From Bacteroidota bacterium (GTDB taxonomy: Bacteria > Bacteroidota > Bacteroidia > Chitinophagales > Chitinophagaceae), in the NCBI GenBank assembly GCA_023391015.1, contig JAEWBT010000001.1:1-6609 (forward strand): a DNA stretch of 6,609 bases. Direction: 5' to 3'. Under the pieces are notes generated by a model. That model saw nothing but the letters and a program-made list of their open reading frames with translations, was not told where the DNA came from and searched no databases. The position numbers were made by a program, and so were the translations under genes. Of the stretch, positions 4,310 through 6,609 are shown piece by piece; within the stretch, counting starts at the first letter, position 1; every line of letters begins with the position of its first letter.

Positions 4310-6541
4310 ATGAAACCCATCCTTACGCTCTTACTGCTTGCCGCTGCGGCAGGCGCACATGCCCAGCAGTTATCGCCGCAGGGCGAAATATTTCTCCGCA
4401 AGGCCGAAGGCAGGCCCACACCCGTGGAAGGCTACGCTTATCGGCAGGATGCTTCCGGAAATTTCTACCTCCCGGCCATGATCCTGACCGACGGAACGGT
4501 GAAGCCCAGCGCGTTGCAACAAAAAGGCATCCGGGTGAATACGGTGGCCGGCAAGGTGTGGACGGTGGAATTCCCCGCTGCTCAGTTTGCAACCCTTTCC
4601 CGGAATTTGCCCGGCGTTCGCTACATCGAGCTGGATGTGCCGCTGGCCCTTTCTATGGACTCAGCCCGGAAAACAACGCGGGTAGACAGCGCCCATGCAG
4701 GCATTGGCCTGCCAAAAGGTTTTTCCGGAAAAAACGTGGTGATGGGCGTGCTGGATGTGGGCTTTGACTACGACCACCCAGCCTTTTACGATACCGCTTA
4801 CAGCCAGTACCGCGTCCGTCGTGTTTGGGAACAGAAAGCCACTTCCGGAACACCGCCGAACGGCTATACCTACGGCCGCGAACTAACGGATACCAGCCTG
4901 ATCAAAGCTGCCGGAACAGATAACCCGGAGGCTACCCATGGGATGCACGTGGCTGGCATTGCCGCGGGTTCGGGCGCGGGCGCAGGGGATTCTACCAACC
5001 AGAAATATCGGGGCGTGGCCTACAGCTCCGACCTGGTTCTGGTGGGCATCACGCCGGCGCAAAATGCCTGGACGAGCACCAGCATGAGCGATATTATTGA
5101 CGGAATGAATTACGTGTATTCCTACGCGGCGTCCGTGCAAAAACCAGCGGTCGTAAACCTCAGCTGGGGTTGCCCGGTGGGGCCACACGACGGCCAATCG
5201 CTGTTCAGTCAGGCCTGTGACGGGCTCACGGGCGCGGGAAAAGTATTTGTGCTTTCCGGCGGCAACAACGGCGACGCATTGATTCACCTTAAAAAAGATT
5301 TTGCGGGTACGGATACGGCTTTTAAAACCTATTTTTCTTTTCCCACAACGCCCATCGGCAAACGCAGCTGGATTGACATCTGGGGCGAAACCGGCCAGAA
5401 TCTGCAAGTGCAGCTAACGCTTTACAATGGCTCGGCCAAAGGCGACAGCACGGGTTGGATTTCGCTGGGCACCGCCGCTCAGGCCGTTTTGTTGCGCGCC
5501 TCTAATGGCGACACCCTCGACGGGTATGTGTCGGCAGCCGTAGCCGCTTTCAACAACAAGCCCCGCATTCTGCTGGACCTTCACTCCCGCACCAACGCCC
5601 GTTTGCAAATTGCCGTGCGGGGCAGCAGCGGAACCGTGAATACCTGGGCGGGCTTTGTGTATAAATCCTCTGGCTATTACGGCAGTTTTACGGGCGGGCC
5701 GGGTGCCATGATTGGCAATTCCGACATGACGGTGAGCGATATGGTGACCAGCCACAGCGCACTGGCTGTGGGTGCTTATGCGTCTAAAAACACGTTTGTC
5801 AATGTCTCGGGCGTTGGTCTTTCGTATTCCAGTTATGTAGGTAACGGCAGGATTGTACCGTTTTCCAGCCGCGGCCCGTCTGCTGATGGCCGGTCCAAGC
5901 CCGACATTACCGGACCGGGATTGGTACTCACTGCGCCAATCAGCAGCTACGATACGGGTTACATTGCTGGCGGCACCGACCGCGACCTGGTGGTTACCGA
6001 GTGGACCGCACCCAACGGACGCACCCATCGCTATGCCGCATTAATGGGCACTTCTATGTCGTCGCCTACGGTGGCCGGCATTGCTGCCCTGCTGCTGGAG
6101 GCAGATTCCTCTTTGAGTCCACAGCGTCTCAAACAAATCCTTCAGGAAACGGCGATTACCGACAATTTTACCGGGACGATTCCGGTTACCGGTTCCTCTA
6201 CCTGGGGCTGGGGAAAGGTGAATGCTTACGGTGCGCTTCAAAAATTACTGACGCCGCAGGGTGTTTCGGAAGCGGTAAAAAATCCGGCGCAGCTGCCGGT
6301 ACTGCTGTATCCCAACCCGGCGCAAGGCGTTTCTACCCTGGAATACTTTAGTTCTAAAAATGAAATTGCCATTGTTAGTCTGACCGATGTTACAGGTAAA
6401 ATGGTTCGCCAAAACACTTGGCAACTAACTACCGGTGCCAATACCACGCCGATTGATTGGGCGCATCTTCCGTCGGGCCTGTACTTTGTAACGCTGCAAA
6501 CCTCGGTGGGCGAAGCGCAAGTAAAAGTGCTGCATCGGTAA
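4310..6541 (+). CDS. Subtilisin-like (S8) serine protease with type IX secretion sorting domain (743 aa)
   Basis: A secreted serine endopeptidase of the subtilase family; its substrate is unknown. The start at the ATG 4310 gives a clean signal peptide (MKPILTLLLLAAAAGAHA, cut probably before Gln19). The frame is also open upstream to a TTG at 4265, but that would bury the signal peptide. Residues 20-125 look like an inhibitory propeptide. The catalytic triad is visible as Asp149 (GVLDVGFDYDHP, 146-157), His210 (THGMHVAG, 209-216) and Ser582 (GTSMSSP, 580-586), with the oxyanion-hole Asn319 in SGGNNGD. The His motif has Met where HGTHVAG has Thr. Between Asn319 and Ser582 lie about 260 residues, including a beta-rich stretch (about 340-450) likely to be an inserted beta-sandwich. 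The C-terminus (about 664-743; YPNP, DVTGK, PSGLYFVTL, final KVLHR) is a typical type A T9SS sorting domain. The protein should therefore cross the inner membrane by Sec and the outer membrane by T9SS, to be released or anchored at the surface. Confidence 0.95.
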   Translation: MKPILTLLLLAAAAGAHAQQLSPQGEIFLRKAEGRPTPVEGYAYRQDASGNFYLPAMILTDGTVKPSALQQKGIRVNTVAGKVWTVEFPAAQFATLSRNLPGVRYIELDVPLALSMDSARKTTRVDSAHAGIGLPKGFSGKNVVMGVLDVGFDYDHPAFYDTAYSQYRVRRVWEQKATSGTPPNGYTYGRELTDTSLIKAAGTDNPEATHGMHVAGIAAGSGAGAGDSTNQKYRGVAYSSDLVLVGITPAQNAWTSTSMSDIIDGMNYVYSYAASVQKPAVVNLSWGCPVGPHDGQSLFSQACDGLTGAGKVFVLSGGNNGDALIHLKKDFAGTDTAFKTYFSFPTTPIGKRSWIDIWGETGQNLQVQLTLYNGSAKGDSTGWISLGTAAQAVLLRASNGDTLDGYVSAAVAAFNNKPRILLDLHSRTNARLQIAVRGSSGTVNTWAGFVYKSSGYYGSFTGGPGAMIGNSDMTVSDMVTSHSALAVGAYASKNTFVNVSGVGLSYSSYVGNGRIVPFSSRGPSADGRSKPDITGPGLVLTAPISSYDTGYIAGGTDRDLVVTEWTAPNGRTHRYAALMGTSMSSPTVAGIAALLLEADSSLSPQRLKQILQETAITDNFTGTIPVTGSSTWGWGKVNAYGALQKLLTPQGVSEAVKNPAQLPVLLYPNPAQGVSTLEYFSSKNEIAIVSLTDVTGKMVRQNTWQLTTGANTTPIDWAHLPSGLYFVTLQTSVGEAQVKVLHR

Positions 6542-6609
6542 GCTGTTTTTCCGGAAAAGCACTTTATAAAAAGCGGTTTCCCCGACTACCTGAACCTAAA
6601 GGATAGAGC

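Noticed and set aside
6542..6609. Terminator after the subtilase gene
   Set aside because: A palindrome is present at 6547-6558 but it is AT-rich at its arms and has no following T-run within the window; the sequence ends too soon to judge.

Overview
The window suggests a Bacteroidota bacterium, most likely a GC-rich member of the Cytophagales (Hymenobacter-like), although the genus cannot be proved from the sequence alone. The evidence is a secreted protease ending in a type IX secretion (T9SS) sorting domain, a system confined mainly to Bacteroidota. Other support is an exact Bacteroidota-type -7 element (TAnnTTTG) directly before the purL start codon, and the absence of Shine-Dalgarno sequences before the genes.

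Layout from left to right. Positions 1-153 (+) are the last 50 codons of a class I cytochrome c. It converges, 10 bp apart, with a minus-strand gene (164-718) for a small unrecognised protein with two membrane segments. A strong intrinsic terminator (759-804) then closes the minus-strand purL gene (828-3065), which encodes the small, Bacillus-type FGAM synthase subunit of purine biosynthesis. A 412-bp gene-free region (3066-3477) follows, strikingly AT-rich in its middle part. It separates purL from a divergent plus-strand gene for an unrecognised 242-residue, alanine-rich soluble protein (3478-4206). A plus-strand gene for a 743-residue T9SS-exported subtilisin-like serine protease (4310-6541) comes next. 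The last 68 bp hold no gene that I can see.

The genes do not form one pathway. Each is a separate transcription unit or the edge of one, and purL lies apart from its partners purS and purQ. The parts most worth a second look are the 3180-3440 region and the orphan protein it precedes. The region has diverged direct repeats carrying AGTCAG/TGACT motifs, an E. coli-like sigma-70 promoter look-alike with an inverted repeat at its expected start point, and a GC-rich hairpin in the leader. Together these suggest a regulated gene or a small acquired cassette. I see no complete defence system, integrase, transposase, CRISPR array, tRNA or rRNA.
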